Shown here in pieces: positions 51,656-64,000 of a DNA stretch of 64,000 nt. Location of the stretch: contig CAXHWN010002333.1 in the NCBI GenBank assembly GCA_964020975.1, forward strand, positions 1 through 64,000. The letters are read 5' to 3'. The notes under the pieces were generated by a model that did not search any database, was not told the DNA's origin, and worked only from the letters and a program-made list of their open reading frames with translations. The position numbers were made by a program, and so were the translations under genes. Numbering within the stretch: position 1 is the first letter of the stretch; every line of letters begins with the position of its first letter. Source of the DNA: Hermodice carunculata (Eukaryota > Annelida > Polychaeta > Eunicida > Amphinomidae).

Positions 51656-52497
51656 AATCACACCCTGTACTTCGCCTCTCCATTGTCAGGCATAGACACT
51701 CTGCGGTATGGCACAGACACTCTGCTGTATGGCATAGACACTCTGCTGTATGGCATAGACACTCTGCTGTATGGCATAGACTCTGCTGTATGGCAATTGG
51801 CATAGACACTCTGCTGTATGGCACAGACACTGTGCTGTATGGCACAGACACTGCTGTTGGCATAGACACTCTGCTGTATGGCATAGACACTCTGCTGTAT
51901 GGCATAGACACTGCTGTTGGCATAGACTCTCTGCTGTATGGCATAGACACTCTGCGGTATGGCATAGACACTGTGCTGTATGGCATAGACACTCTGCTGT
52001 ATGGCATAGACACGCTGCTGTATGGCACAGACACTGCTGTATGGCATAGACACGCTGCTGTATGGCATAGGCACTCTGCTGTATGGCATAGACACTCTGC
52101 TGTATGGCATAGACAATCTGCTGTATGGCATAGACACTCTGCTGTTGGCATAGACACTCTGCTGTATGGCATAGACACTCTGCTGTATGGCATAGGCACT
52201 CTGCTGTTGGCATAGACACTCTGCTGTATGGCACAGACACTGCTGTATGGCATAGACACGCTGCTGTATGGCACAGACACTGCTGTATGGCATAGACACG
52301 CTGCTGTATGGCATAGGCACTCTGCTGTATGGCATAGACACTCTGCTGTATGGCATAGACACTCTGCTGTATGGCATAGACACTCTGCTGTATGGCATAG
52401 ACACTCTGCTGTATGGCATAGACACTCTGCTGCATCACACCTTATGACACCTTTCCACTGTCAGCATTATGGCAGTAATATATAGCTTTCTTACACT
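51656..52497. repeat. 21-bp minisatellite nested in a 58-bp PDZ-derived unit
   Basis: About 35 units of GGCATAGACACTCTGCTGTA plus T, some shortened. The left edge (51656-51688) and right edge (52428-52475) are the two halves of one ~58-bp unit. On the minus strand the frame for IQQSVYA repeats stays open 51686-52438. Confidence 0.92.
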
Positions 52498-53094
52498 TCA
52501 AGTAAGAATGAAGTAATCTTATTGGTTATCAACCGTGTGATATTTGATGTGGCACCACGCGTACCTTTGACAACTGGTAACATTTTTTTGATCTATCCCA
52601 TGCCTAAGTGCATGACCCCAAGCTGTGCACCTGTCCTTGAACGATCATTGATCATTATTGTGGTGCTTACATCTCACACTTGAAATAGCGATTTATGCCC
52701 TGAATTAGTGTTTTCCATTAAAAGATTATATCTGTCTTCATACTCTTATCCCTGATGACAGTTGAATAAATCAAATATAGTGATATTTATGTGAGAATAG
52801 ATCACCGAAGCAAATCCCATGTCCGCCATTTTGAAATCACGGCTTTAAGTGATTACATCACAGGGTAATCCCTGGGAGGGCATCTAAACCAATCAGGTTG
52901 GCACCTGTATAATTAGCCACACGTTCCTTTTCCCGTAGTGTCCACGGGTTTGTCCACTGACTTCTCACCATCAGTTCCCTTCATTGGACAGCTCTTTTCT
53001 TTCCTGTTGATGTTTTCTTTTGTTTGGGTGCTGCAGTAAGACTTTGAGTGCAAGAAAATAAATGGTGACCTGGATGGTAGGCCACAGAACGAAT
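52498..53094. other. Unidentified insertion within the 58-bp array
   Basis: Unique-looking sequence separates array parts. It contains GTCCGCCATTTTGAAATCAC near 52820 and no ORF of note. Confidence 0.5.
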
Positions 53095-53357
53095 GTCACC
53101 CCCACCCAGGTAAACATTCATATAGCACCACACCATATAGCTCCCACTTTCACCACCAGTATAAGGACATACCATATGGCTATAATCACACCATTTTATG
53201 CCTCCTTCCACCATCAGTATAATGGCAGCAAAATATGGCTGTATCAAACCATATCACTCACTTTAATGGCAGCACAATATGCTGGCTGTATCACACTATA
53301 CATCTCAGCTTTCCCACTGTCAGTATAATACCAGTGACATATGGCTGTATCACAGCA
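53095..53357 (-). repeat. 58-bp PDZ-exon-derived array, middle block
   Basis: Four to five diverged units with CCACTGTCAGTATAAT and ATATGGCTGTATCACACC elements. Confidence 0.85.
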
Positions 53358-54850
53358 TATACTGTAAATTACTTTAATGTCAGTGTTTTCTTATTTTTGT
53401 TTCTTTTGCTGATAGCACAAAACCGTGAAAATACAAAAGGGCTGTGTGAACAGCCCATGCTCAGCTGACATAAAGATTAATCATACTGGTGTCCTTGTGA
53501 ACTTGGAAAAGGATCAAGGTCATGCACTGAGTAAGTCTGACCTTTATGGAAGAACATTAACAGGTGAAAATGTGCAACACCAGTTCAAGCAGTTCTCAAG
53601 TTCTAGTGACAAGTAAAATTTGTGTATGTTTCACTGCAACCCCAGAAATGAGGTCAGGGTCACTCATGGACTGTCTAAGCTTGACCTTCATAGAGAAACA
53701 TAAACATGTGCAACATCAAGGTTCTAACTCAAAATAGATCTCAAGTTATTAAGTGAACAGTATATTTCATGTCAGTTGTCCTGTGACCTTGGGAATGAGG
53801 TCAAGGTCCAAAAATCACTGCAGCATGACACAAAGTAGGTGGACACTTATCAAAGGTACATCCCTACCACGTTTGACACAGATATGGTAAAGATTATTTA
53901 CGTTATAATCATTACAAGAAATTCCTATGTTAAACTTTCCTGTAAAAACTTTTTTTAAAGTTTTTCCACCCAAAAAATTCTAAAAAATCCCAAAATCACT
54001 GGAAAGTGACCATTTAAACACACATGGCAGAGACCCACCCAAGGTACATTGCCACTAAGTTTGAAGTCAATCTGACTGACAGTTTTTTTTGGAATAGGCC
54101 AGAACGTGAATTGCAATTAGGATGCCCACTAACTTATTTAGTTATCACAGGCACAAAAAAGTGAAAATACAATAGGAAAGGTGCATTTGCCAATCTGTAC
54201 AAAAATTCAAAAAAATCATTAAAAATCTTAAATCCAGAGCAGTGCCACCTAGTGAACAACTTTGTTTGACCCTTTCACAAGGAACATATCCACCAAGTTT
54301 CAGCTTATTCTGAGAGACGGTTCTGGAGAAGAAGTCAAAAATAACAAAAGCACACAAAAAATCAGAAAAAAATGCAGTGCCACCTGGTGAAAAATTAAGA
54401 ACTAGGAGCCCCTAGGAGTGTACCTGTGTGATATCAAAGCAATTGGGTGAGCGGTTTTAGAGAAGTTTTTTTTTTCAGATTTGCCCCAAAAAAGAACCAA
54501 AAAATTAATAAAAAATCCAAAAATTACTGAAGCATGACCACTTAAACAACTTGGTAGAGACCCACCCAAGGTACATCCTCACCAAGTTTAAAGTGAATCT
54601 GGCACACAGTTTTGGAGAAGTGGAAAATATGAATTGTGGACGGATGGATGGACAACAGACCACAGACCATCCTATAAGCTCAGCTGACTGACAAGTCAGT
54701 TGAGCTAAAAAAAAAAGAAGACAAATAGAATTTTAACACTGTTTGAGCAAGAATTATGCCCAAAATAGTGAAATTAAAACTATGCAGTGAAATGTCAAAA
54801 ATACAAAAACTGTGAAACTTGAAATGTTAAAATAAAGCAATTTACAGTAC
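53358..54850. mobile_element. TACTGTAAATT-type MITE carrying a family A insertion
   Basis: Left end TATACTGTAAATTACTTTAA at about 53357-53376 and right end AAGCAATTTACAGTA at about 54837-54851 are inverted copies. Between them 53433-54710 is a family A element: 5' hairpin GGGCTGTGTGAACAGCCC, internal units, 3' end CAGCTGACTGACAAGTCAGT. Confidence 0.75.
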
Positions 54851-55444
54851 TTAACTCATCTTTCCACTGTCAGTATAATGACATTACCACACTGCTGTAT
54901 CACAACATATAACTCACCTTTCTACTATTATGTCAGCATAATAGCAGTGACATATGGATAATCACACTTTATAACTCACCTTTCCACTCTTAGTATAATG
55001 GCATTTCTATATGGCTGATCACACCATATAACTTGCCTTTCCATTGTCAGTATTGGCATTGCCATATGGCTGTGTCCCACCATACAACACCTTTCCACTG
55101 TCATAGTGTCGGTATAATGACATTGCCATATGGCTGTGTCCCACCATACAACACCTTTCCACTGTCATAGTGTCGGTATAATGACATTGCCATATGGCTG
55201 TGTCCCACCATACAACACCTTTCCACTGTCATAGTGTCGGTATAATGAGATTGCCATATGGCTGTGTCCCACCATACAACACCTTTCCACTGTCATAGTG
55301 TCAGTATAATGACATTGCAATATGGCTGTATCACACCATATAGTTCCCATTTCCACCATCAGTATAACAGCACTGCTATATTGCTACATCACACCATCAG
55401 TATAATAGCATTACCATATGGCTGTTTCACACCCTATAACTCAC
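54851..55444 (-). repeat. 58-bp PDZ-exon-derived array, proximal block
   Basis: About ten units ending at the exon itself. Three consecutive units (about 55085-55270) are nearly identical and carry an extra CATAGTG insert, showing recent local duplication. Confidence 0.92.
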
Positions 55445-55596
55445 CTTTCCACTGTCAGTATAATGGCATTGCCATATTGCTGTATCACATCCAGTGCTTG
55501 CTGATGGCTCATGTGTTCTGTTGGAGTGTCCCCTATTTCTGTCACCTCATCATCTGCTTTTAGCCCAATTCTGGCAGCAGGACTTCCTGGTGTAAT
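55445..55596 (-). CDS. Zasp: PDZ-domain exon (C-terminal half of the PDZ domain)
   Basis: Fifty codons run from ITPGSPAARIGLKADDEV to YGNAIILTVE, then AG of a split Arg codon (phase 2). The acceptor is a T-rich tract ending CGCCAG at 55597-55602, and the donor GTGAGT at 55444-55439 is near-ideal. The piece covers PDZ strands from the ITPGSPA turn through helix B and the last strand. MSHQQALDVI has His at the first position of helix B, which in known structures marks a class I PDZ that binds a C-terminal S/T-x-hydrophobic ligand such as that of alpha-actinin. The carboxylate-binding loop and first strands must be on an upstream exon. An AUG at 55647 opens the same frame but lies in intron, before the acceptor, so it is not used as a start. 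The last ~45 nt and the donor recur as a degenerate array in the next intron. Confidence 0.93.
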
Positions 55597-55843
55597 CTGG
55601 CGAACAACAAAATATTTGTATGTTATAAAGATTCCTTGTGTTTCCATCTGATGGGTACATTAATCAGCTACACATTGTTTTGGTGTGGAATACAGCAACT
55701 GAACCCCATGAAGGCAACTGCATAGCCCAAGGTCAAGTCAAGAGCAAGGGGAACACTGATGCTGATCATTATGATGTGTTCCAAAATAAAACCTTAGATA
55801 TAAATTATAACTATCTCTTTTCATCAATTTGATGCTTGTACTA

Positions 55844-55990
<147 letters not shown>

Positions 55991-56059
55991 CTTTTGTCTG
56001 ACAATTTTCTCAGACACTATTACAATTAGAAACTAAACTTGGTATGATTATAGATCCAT

Positions 56060-57320
56060 ACATGAAGTTGCATCTTTTTACACAGACGGTTGAGAGCATT
56101 TTAAATTATGCAAATATGGGATATTTGAAATTTGAAAACCCTTGTAGGTAGAGATGCCATTCCAATGAACCACAAACAAACGCTGTATAATTTCAATTTA
56201 TGCTAATTAGGGACACTTTGAAAGTTTAAATAATGAATATCTTCAAAACTTGTATAGGTAGAGATGCTGTTCCAACTTCTATTTATAGATTTATGGTGTA
56301 GGTGAATCTGATGAGCCACAAAGAAAAGTAAAAATTTTAATTCATAATAATTGGGGGGCACTTGTAAAGTTTCAATGTTGAATATCTTCAAAGCTATACA
56401 CGGTAGAGCTGTCATTCCCAATGTAATGGGCAATTTTTCTTTTATGCTTCATTCTTATTTTTGCTACATTTTTTTTTTCTGAAATTTCATGCTTTTTGCC
56501 ATGTAGCTGTTGCACTTTCAATTTGAATGTACAAGCCTATAACTTCTCTCTTTTCTTTCTTTAAAAGCAAATTTGTCCAACCTTTTATTTGAACACCATT
56601 ACACGCAGAAATTCCAAACATGGCATGATTACACTTCCATACATAAAGATTGGCTTTTTATGAAGAGAGGTGACAATTTTGAAAATTATGCAAAATAAAA
56701 CTCAATTGAAAATTTAAACCTTGAATATCTGTAAAAACTATAATTGGTAGAGTTGTCATTCTAACTTCACTTCATAGGTTTGTGCTGTAGAGTGAAAGTC
56801 AGGGCATGTCCAACACCTGTGGAGGTGCCATTCTAAACAGGATCGACTAAGCAATGCAGGAGTTAAACTGTGGAATTAAGCATTAATCAGAAAAAACAAG
56901 TAAAACCAACTGACTAGAGTTTTATTGTGGTTTGTGCTGTAGGCATATCCAATGAACCACACACAAAAGTTGAGTAGAATTTTAATTTATTCTAATTAGG
57001 GACACTTGAAAGGTTAAAAATGTTGAATATCTTCAAAACTATTACAGGTAGAGGTACCATTATATACAACTTAAAGTAGGTTTGTGCTCAATCTACACCC
57101 AACAAACCACAGACAAAAATTGTAGCGTCTTAATTTATGTGCGTTTTGAAGACACAGATTTGCTTTAAAGCCAATTTTCTTTTCCACTTTTTTTTCTGAA
57201 TTTTCATGTTTTCTGTTTACGAAGCTTTTCCAATTTCAATTTGAATGTACAAGGCAACAACATTCCTTTGTAGTCATACAGACAGATTTGCTTTGAAGCA
57301 AATCTTTTCTAGTTTTTCTG
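56060..57320 (+). repeat. Family D cluster
   Basis: Several ~170-bp units with GGTAGAGATGCCATTCCAA and AATTAGGGACACTT text, and two terminal hairpins: AGATTTGCTTTAAAGCCAAT at about 57153 and AGATTTGCTTTGAAGCAAAT plus CTTTTCTAGTTTTT at about 57286-57320. Confidence 0.8.
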
Positions 57321-58404
57321 CTGCAGTTTATTTGGTCTATGGTTTCTACCACAAAGTTGGTGCCTTGACTTGTACACCTGTATCCCACCAAAGCATGCAA
57401 AGTATTGCCATCTGAGAGGCTGCATTAAGATAAATGTCAGCAATATCTAGAGGAGTCTTGGCTTCATTGGCGGTGGGAGGATTATTGCCCGTCAATTTAT
57501 ACCAGACTGACACCATGAAAACAAAATGAAGAGAAGTTTAACTACATCAAATATTTCACAACGTTCTCCGCAACTTAAAATAGAGGGGATATTTACCCGC
57601 CCTTGTTCTTTCGCTCCCTTCCTTTTTTCTGATATACATATTATGAACTTTAGTTGCCTCGATGAACTGGAGCATTTGCATTTATTTTTTGAGGACATAG
57701 AATATAAACTGAATTCAGACGATTGGTAAAAAGCAGCATATTCACCTTAACTCAGATACAGTTGTCAAAAATCTGTTGAGTTTTGCTTCAAGTGTGACCT
57801 TTTTCTAGAAGCTTACTTTTGAGGTCCCTACCCACATTAACAAATGTCCTTTTTCCATTCAATTGCCCAGATCAAAAGCTGCAGCAACCACTTTGTAAAG
57901 TTGTAACCAGCTACAATTGCCTGATGTGGATTGCAACAACATTGCTGATGAAGTAACCAGGTGAGAAATCATCTCTCAAATGTTGCAGATGTTCTTAATA
58001 GGAGATACCATTGAGCTCAGTATTTTGGGGTTTTTTTCTGTTCCAAAATGTAATTACAGGATTCCCATTAAGGATTATCCAAGGGTGGTCAATTCTGTAC
58101 AAAGCAATTTTCACTCCGTTTCTTATCTGAAAAGTGACCATCCTGCTTGAGAGGACAGCAAAAGTTCAGTCCATGTTTACATGGACACCATGTTGCTTCA
58201 TTTTGCAATCAGTTGTGGTCAAAACACCATCGCTGCACAAAGAAGAGGTTTACTAGGTGACTGGGTGCATGCAAGCAGATAAATGAAACCCTATAAGTAA
58301 GAAAATTGGGTTGATGCTAAGTAGATCTCTTTGATCACCGGCTGTTTACCCGTGTCCTTGCTGAAGAAATTCTACAGTAACAGTCCTTTTTGCACATAAA
58401 TTTG
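57321..58404. other. No gene identified
   Basis: Searched on the minus strand for the missing first half of the PDZ domain (PWGFRLQGG-like) and not found. Confidence 0.45.
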
Positions 58405-60345
58405 CAACACGAGGTCCATGGGCCAAGTGCTCCACTGACATATAATTGGATAACCATCACCAAAATTTATTTCTTGATATGCATTCTCCCCATGACCCTG
58501 AGAGTCAAGGTCATCCATATGATACATCAAACTTCCACACGATCACACATTTGTGTCACATCTGATATTTTTCCCCTGTTCTTTATCAACATGTTGAATT
58601 TAGTGTCCTTTTTTTAAGTGCTTAATGACCTTGAAAATAGGTCGAGGTCACACAACATATTACAAAATTTGACCATTGGCCTAATGCATATTTAGTGTAG
58701 GTTTTGCAGTTCCATCTCAATTTATTATGTTATAGACATTACAACAAAATCATTTTCTATTGGGCATTTTCTCTTTAGTCTTGAGAAAGCTGGTCAATAT
58801 CTAGTATACAATATCCAACTTCAATACATGATACACACTTGTGGTACATTTGGTATTGTTAGCCTTTTTATTTCTCAACATGAAAAATTTAGTGTCCTTT
58901 ACAATGTCCTTAACAACCTTAAAACATATGTCATGATCACCAAAAATTTTACGAAATTTGATCATTGGCCTGATGCATAGTTGGGGTAAATTTAGAAGTT
59001 CCATCTAAATTCACAATCAAAATAATGAATCAAATGACTATTAATATATATGATGCTGGTTCCACTTAATACCACCAGTGGGGCCACCATGATGCAATAC
59101 ATCATAGAACACTGTCTAAATAATATTCTTGTTATGGTAAATTGATACATGTGCATAAGTTCAGATGTAATGACCAAAACAAAAAGATCAGTTTTTTAAC
59201 AAGTATTCCCTATGAACTTGAGAAAGTAGGTCAAGGTCACCATTATTATGCAATGACAATTTCTATATTACATGATACACATTTACACTACAATTGGTAT
59301 TGCAAGCTGCCTTATTTCTCAAATTACAATATAACTGACCTTAAAAAATTAGGTCAAGATCATTCACATATTTTTTTTAAATTCAGCAGTTGCCTAATGC
59401 ATATTTGGTATAAATTCAGAAGTTGTATCTTAAATCAAAATCAAAATAATGAATTTAATGTGCTTTTTGCACCCTGTAATGCTAGTTCTATTTCATCGAT
59501 ACCACCAGTGGCGCCACCATGACCCCACACACCATAGATTTTTGTCTGTGCAATATTTCTGTAATGGTATATTGATACATGTGCATAAGTTCAAATGTAT
59601 TTACCATAACAAAAAATTATTTCATGAAACGTATTCCCTCCACGACCTTTAGAAAGTATGTCAAGGTCATCCATATTGTGCAAGATAAAACTTCTACATG
59701 TATTTCAATGGCACCTTGATGTACTGCTGACTACCATTATCAAAAAATCATTTCCTGAAATGCATTCCCTCCATGACCTTGAAAAATTAATCAAAGTCAT
59801 CCACACTGTGCAATTTCAAACTCCAACATGATACACTTTTGTGGTACATTTGGCATCATTCACCTTATTCTTCATCAAGATATTTATGTTAAATGTCCCT
59901 TTCTGAAGTGCCTAATGACCCTTAAAAATAGATCAAGGTCATACAATCATTGAGTCAAGTTGACCCAAAAAGTAGGTCACCAAGTACAGCTTTTTATGCA
60001 ATGTTCTCAAGTGCATTTTTGATGTGGAGGCTCCATTTTATTTACCAATGATGTCCAAGCTTCACCCTATCATTACAAAATAGCTTCTTCCAACTTAACA
60101 GGTCTAGTGACCTTAAAATAAAAAGGTCAAGGTCACTGATCTCATGACATATTTGCATAGGACATGATCTTAATATCCTATAAATTTAGCATGTCTCATT
60201 CAATTATTTATCGATATATAGAACTTTGTATCTTTCAAGACATTTTAACTCATAATTTCCATCAGATTACAGGTGGCACCACCAGTATCATAAGCAAACG
60301 AGATTTTGACCTCTTCTAAAATCCCACTACATTTCCTGAAAATCT
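58405..60345 (+). repeat. Family B, long copy or copies
   Basis: Begins near ACGAGGTCCATGGGCCAAGT with TCCACTGAC. It contains repeated CCTTGAAAAATTAGGTCAAG-type internal units (58500, 58930, 59220, 59650, 59780) and text matching 120-420. Confidence 0.75.
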
Positions 60346-60349
60346 ATAA

Positions 60350-60951
60350 AAACAAGAGCAGCTGATGTAGAGATTCAACAAACTTGTGGCTCTAGGAACT
60401 AGGGATAGGATCAAGGTCACTCATGTACTGAATAAGCCTGACCTTTATGGAAGAACATTAACATGTGCAGCATCAATGTCACAGAGTTCAAGCAGTTCTC
60501 AAGTTATAGTGAACACTAAAATTTGTGCATGTTGCACTGTGACTGCAGAAATGAGGTCAAGGTTACTCCAAGCATGACCTTCATAGAGAAACATTAACAT
60601 GTGCAACATTAAGGTCATAACTCAAAATAGATCTTCAGTTACCAAATGAACAGTAAATTTCATGTCAGTTGTCCTGTGACATTGGGAACTCGTGTACTGT
60701 CTGAGTGTGACCCTCAAAGAGAATCATACCCATGTAAAGCATCAAAGTCCAGCTGAAATAGTTCTCAAGTTATCATCTGTAGCATTAATTACATCTAAAT
60801 GACCCTGTGACCTTCAGAATGAGGTCAAGGTGACCCATGTACTGTGCAACTCCTGTTGTCATGCCCTCGAGTGTTCCCATACAATTTTAAATCAATTGGT
60901 GAAGTGCTTTTGGAGAAGAAGATTTTTTAAGATCTGGCCAAAAAATGAACA
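60350..60951 (+). repeat. Family A variant, 5' part
   Basis: AAAACAAGAGCAGCTGATGT start without the GGGCTG hairpin, then family A text (ACCTTTATGGAAGAACATTA) to 60951. Confidence 0.7.
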
Positions 60952-63070
60952 AACAAGAGGGCTGTGTGAACAGCCCGTGCATCAGCTGATCTTGACATTC
61001 ATCACACTTGCAGCTCTATGAACTTGGGAAAGGATCAAGGACACCATGTTCTGAGTAAGTCTGACCTTTACAGAAGAACACTTACATGTGCAACATCAAA
61101 GTTCAAGTAGTTCTCAAGTTATAATGAAGAGTAAAATTCATGTATGTTGCACTGTGACCCCACAAACGAGGTCAAGGTCATTCATGTACTGTCTCTGCAT
61201 GACCTTCATACAGAATGATTAACATGTGTAGCTAACTCAAAACAGATCTCAAGTTATCAAGTAAACAGTAAATTTCGTGTCAGTTGTCCTGTGAATTAGC
61301 ATTAAAATGCCCATTGACTTACATAGTAATCAATAGGAAAGCTGCATTGATCGATAAGTACCCGAGTTGAAAATACTTAAAAATCAGGAATCTAAAGCAG
61401 TGCCACCTAGTAAACAACTTTGTTTGACCCTTCCACAAGAACATATCCATCACATTTCACTTTAAGCTGAGTGACAGTTCTGAGAACAAGTGAAAAATAA
61501 CAAAACCATATAAAAAATTCATAAAAAAAAAAGAGAAAAAATTGCAGTGCCACCTGGTGAACAAATTGGGAACTATGTGTCCCTGGGAGTGTCTATGAAC
61601 GATATCAAAACAATTGGGTGAGCAGTTTCAGAGGTGAAGAGTTTTTTGGTTTGCCCCAAAAAAACCCAAAAAATTCATAAAAATTCCAAAATCAATAGAG
61701 CGTGACCATTTGAACAAACTTGGTAGAGATCTACCCAAGGCACATCCCCACCAAGTTTGAAGTAAATCTGGCCAAAATTATTTAAGTTATAACCATTACA
61801 AGAAATTCCCATGTTAAAATTTTTGTACAGATTTTTGAAAAAAAAAATCATAAAAAACCCAAAATTCATTGGAACATGACCATTGGAACAAACCTGGTAG
61901 ACACCCACCCAAGGTACATCCCCACCAAGTTTGAAGTTAATCTGGATGACGGTTTTGGAGAAGAAGTCGAAAATGTGAATTAGCATTAGAATGCTCATTG
62001 ACTTCCATAGTAATCAATAGGAAAGCTGCATTGACCGATAAGTACCCGAATGGAAAAAATCGTTAAAAATCAGGAATCTGCAGCATTCCCATATAGTGAA
62101 CACCTTTGTTTGACCCTTCTACAAGGAAAATATCCACCACGTTTCAGCTTAATCTGAGTGACGGTTCTGGAGAAGAAGTCGAAAATAGCTAGAACACACA
62201 AAAATTCATAAAAAATTAGTAAAAAATTGCAGCGCCACCTGGTGAACAAATTAAGAACACAGAGTCCGTAGGTGTCTTCTTGTGTGATATCAGAGCGATT
62301 GAGTAATCGCTTTTGGAGAAAAAGATTTTTTAAGATTTGTCAAAAAAAAGAACAAAAAAAATCATTAAAAATCCCAAAATCACTGGAGCATAACCATTTG
62401 TACAAAACTGGTAGACACCCACCCAAGGTACATCCCCACCAAGTTTCAAGTTAATCTGGATGACGGTTTTGGAGAAGAAGTCGAAAATGTGAACTAGCAT
62501 TAGAATGCTCATTGACTTCCATAGTAATCAATAGGAAAGCTGCATTGACCGATAAGTACCCGAATGGAAAAAATTGTTAAAAATCAGGAATCTGCAGCAT
62601 TCCCACATAGTGAACAACTTTGTTTGACCCTTCTACAAGGAACATATCCACCACGTTTCAGCTTAATCTGAGTGACGGTTCTGGAGAAGAAGTCGAAAAT
62701 AGCTAGAACACACAAAAATTCACAAAAAAATAGAAAAAAATCGCAGCGCCACCTGGTGAACAAATTAAGAACTAGGTGTCCCAGGGAGTGTTTCTGTGTG
62801 ATATCAAAGTAATCGGATGAGCGGTTTCAGAGAAGATTTTTTAAGATTTGCCCAAAAAAGAACAAAAAAATTCATTAAAAATCCAAAAATCACTGGACCA
62901 TGACCATTTGAACAAACTTGGTAGACACCTACCCAAGGCACATCCCCACCAAGTTTGAAGTGGATCTGGCTGACGGTTTCGGAGAAGAAGTCGAAAATGT
63001 AAATTGTTGACGGACGACGGACGGAGGACCATACGATAAGCTCAGCTGACTGACAAGTCAGCTGAGCTAA
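60952..63070 (+). mobile_element. Family A element, long copy
   Basis: Complete 5' end AACAAGAGGGCTGTGTGAAC at 60952, multiple internal units, GACG-rich stretch and 3' hairpin at 63040-63070 ending GCTAAAAA. About 2.1 kb, no ORF with a domain. Confidence 0.85.
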
Positions 63071-63823
63071 AAATGGGGGGAAAAAAAAGGTCATAAAAAT
63101 TCAGAAATCACTGGAGTATGACCCTTTGATTATATTTGGTAGAGACCAACACAAGTACATCCCCACCAAATTTGAAGTTAATCTGGTCAATGGTGTTTGA
63201 GAAGTAAAAAACAAGAATTACCATTGCAATCCCCATTCACTTGCATAGTAATCAGTCGGCCGGTATGCATTAACTGGTAAGTACACAAATTGAAAAATTT
63301 ATTCAAAATCAGAGATTCACAGCAATGCCACTTTGTGAAAACTTTTGTTTGGCCCATCTACAAGGAACATTTTCTCCAAGTTTCAGCATAATCTGAGTGA
63401 CGGTTTTAAAGAAGTTGAAAAGAGTGAAAACACACTTTTTACATAAAAAAAAAAATATTATTTAAAATCACAGGTCCATCTGTTGAACACATAAGGGTCC
63501 CCAGAAGTCTCCCTTAGCAATTTTGAAGCAATTAGCTAAGTGATTTTAGCATGTTCTCAGAAGATTTTGTAAGATTTGGCCCAAAAATGAATACGAAATT
63601 TAAAAAAAATATTGGACTGTGACCATTTGAACAAATTTGGTAAAATTCCAACCATGGTACACTCCCACCAAGTTTACAGTGAATCTGCACAGTGGTTTTG
63701 GAGAAGTCAATTGTTGATGGTGCAGTATGGATGACAGACAAAGGTCCATGTTATAAGTTAAGCTCAGCTGACTTACAAGTCCATGTTATAAGTTAAGCTC
63801 AGCTGACTGACAAGTCAGCTGCG
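63071..63823 (+). repeat. Family A, older truncated copy
   Basis: Diverged internal units, then 3' hairpin CAGCTGACTGACAAGTCAGC at about 63801-63820. Confidence 0.8.
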
Positions 63824-64000
63824 CCTATTAATCCTTTCATATTCTCTGTTTTCAGGATAAACCTTTCTAAGCAGCCATCAAGAATTTGGAAGTGTTATTC
63901 ATAAATATGACATTATTCAAATCATAAACTGTCATTGACCGGACAGTCTTGTCACAGAGAGGACAACCATTCCCAAGTAAAACACTCATGAAAGGATATG
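63824..64000. other. Nothing identified
   Basis: 63850-63900 resembles 35224-35280 (AAGCAGCCATCAAGAATTTG), so it is part of another dispersed repeat. Confidence 0.5.

Noticed and set aside
55597-55647. ATG at 55647 as the start of the PDZ protein
   Set aside because: The residues before ITPGSPA do not resemble a PDZ N-terminus and a good acceptor sits exactly at 55597-55602, so this is intron.

Overview
This is animal nuclear DNA. It is AT-rich and packed with repeats, and its only convincing host coding sequence is seven small-to-large exons with canonical splice sites and very long introns. The interspersed families, many starting AACAAGAGG, resemble repeats I associate with bivalve and gastropod genomes, so a mollusc or another lophotrochozoan is most likely. 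That is an inference from memory, not a search result.

The host gene lies on the minus strand and fills the window from 55596 down to 1371. It encodes an ALP/Enigma-type PDZ-LIM protein of the Zasp/LDB3 (Cypher) class, a Z-disc scaffold that binds alpha-actinin. Transcription enters at the right with the second half of a PDZ domain (55445-55596). It continues through two proline-rich linkers (50418-50529, 34767-34840), a first pair made of an SRTFNVLQSL exon (32622-32788) and a ZM-motif exon (23637-23829), and a second pair made of a giant Ser/Thr/Pro/Gln-rich exon that opens with SHTFRMVQQL (17401-18821) and a second ZM exon (1371-1581). Every exon-exon phase matches, giving 2330 coding nt, about 776 residues. 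The first half of the PDZ domain was not found to the right, and the expected LIM domains must lie beyond the left edge.

Roughly 95% of the window is intron or upstream DNA built from mobile and tandem repeats. These include an apparently intact Tc1 transposon with perfect 31-bp inverted ends (2966-4491); a hAT-type MITE with a perfect 8-bp target duplication (35512-36356); a decayed LINE (about 25440-26960); a broken retroelement fossil with gag-like remains (about 46600-48920) and related flanking repeats; and at least seven families of non-coding elements with terminal hairpins and short inverted ends, called A to G here. Family A alone occupies about 10951-16624, 29191-30468, 53433-54710 and 60952-63823. 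Many are nested in each other, which gives relative ages.

The most unusual material is at the exon edges. The last ~45 nt of the PDZ exon plus its splice donor are repeated as a degenerate ~58-bp array through the downstream intron (51656-55444). Inside that array a 21-nt segment matching the PDZ codons for IQQYGNA has been amplified again about 35 times and stays open as a heptapeptide repeat. A second minisatellite (34269-34766) starts exactly at the splice donor of the 34.8-kb exon and repeats that donor. A near-consensus type I hammerhead ribozyme (50916-50963) lies in an intron on the plus strand.
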